Source of the DNA: Hypomesus transpacificus
Lineage: Eukaryota; Chordata; Actinopteri; Osmeriformes; Osmeridae
Direction of reading: 5' to 3'
Assembly: GCF_021917145.1 (NCBI RefSeq)
Contig: NC_061062.1
Location: 5,981,847 to 6,045,846, forward strand
DNA length: 64,000 nucleotides
Shown piece after piece: positions 63,905 to 64,000 of this stretch. The notes below the pieces were generated by a model that was given only the letters and a program-made list of their open reading frames with translations, did not search any database and was not told the DNA's origin. The number at the start of each line of letters is the position of its first letter. Positions within the stretch are counted from its first letter, which is position 1. A program made the translations under genes and the position numbers.

Positions 63905-64000
63905 GTTAGAGGAGACCTGTGTCCTACAGCTGACATGACTTCTACATGACCTCTATTTTCAGGAATAGGTCACTTCAGTGTGTGTCTATGTGTGTGTAGG

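Overview
The window is nuclear DNA of a ray-finned fish (teleost). It holds eight interrupted vertebrate genes with ordinary splice sites, separated by repeats typical of teleosts: Tc1/mariner and hAT transposons, palindromic MITEs, tRNA-derived SINEs and long (TA)n, (TC)n and homopolymer runs. I cannot name the species from sequence alone.

Layout. 1-7.8 kb: 3' half of pcnx1 (+). 8.4-15.9 kb: lgmn, complete (+), 434 codons, with catalytic His148 and Cys189 at the human numbering. 16.9-22.3 kb: chp1, complete (+), 195 codons. 22.4-26.6 kb: no gene seen. 26.6-28.6 kb: oip5 (mis18b), complete on the minus strand, five small exons assembled by eye. 29.9-40.7 kb: a large palindrome around a U2 snRNA gene. 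42.8-46.3 kb: nusap1 (+). 47.0-48.3 kb: ndufaf1 (-). 49.1-59.9 kb: rtf1 (+). 60.98 kb to the end: 5' part of golga5 (+), continuing beyond the window. All protein models have exon sums divisible by three and lengths close to the human proteins.

Gene order. chp1(+), oip5(-), nusap1(+), ndufaf1(-), rtf1(+) repeats, with the same orientations, the order I recall from human 15q15.1. The genes on either side, lgmn and golga5, are neighbours in human 14q32.12, and pcnx1 is also on human chromosome 14. The window therefore looks like a 15q15-type block lying between two genes of a 14q32-type block.

The most unusual region is the palindrome. Left arm about 29,883-35,645 and right arm about 35,800-40,693 are inverted copies that stay in exact register (paired coordinates sum to 69,779) and give identical translations over several kilobases. 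The left arm has an intact U2 gene (minus strand). The right-arm U2 is split after nucleotide 22 by a 733-bp poly(A)-ended insertion that rejoins U2 at nucleotide 39, which fits insertion by a U2-targeted non-LTR element or SINE. The left arm carries a complete Tc1-like transposon whose empty TA target survives in the right arm. A second, almost identical Tc1 copy lies in an rtf1 intron. The palindrome separates oip5 from nusap1, which are close divergent neighbours in human.

The genes do not form one pathway. nusap1 (spindle) and oip5 (centromere) are both mitotic genes, and the nusap1 upstream region shows two CCAAT boxes 33 bp apart plus a CHR-like element, as in G2/M promoters.
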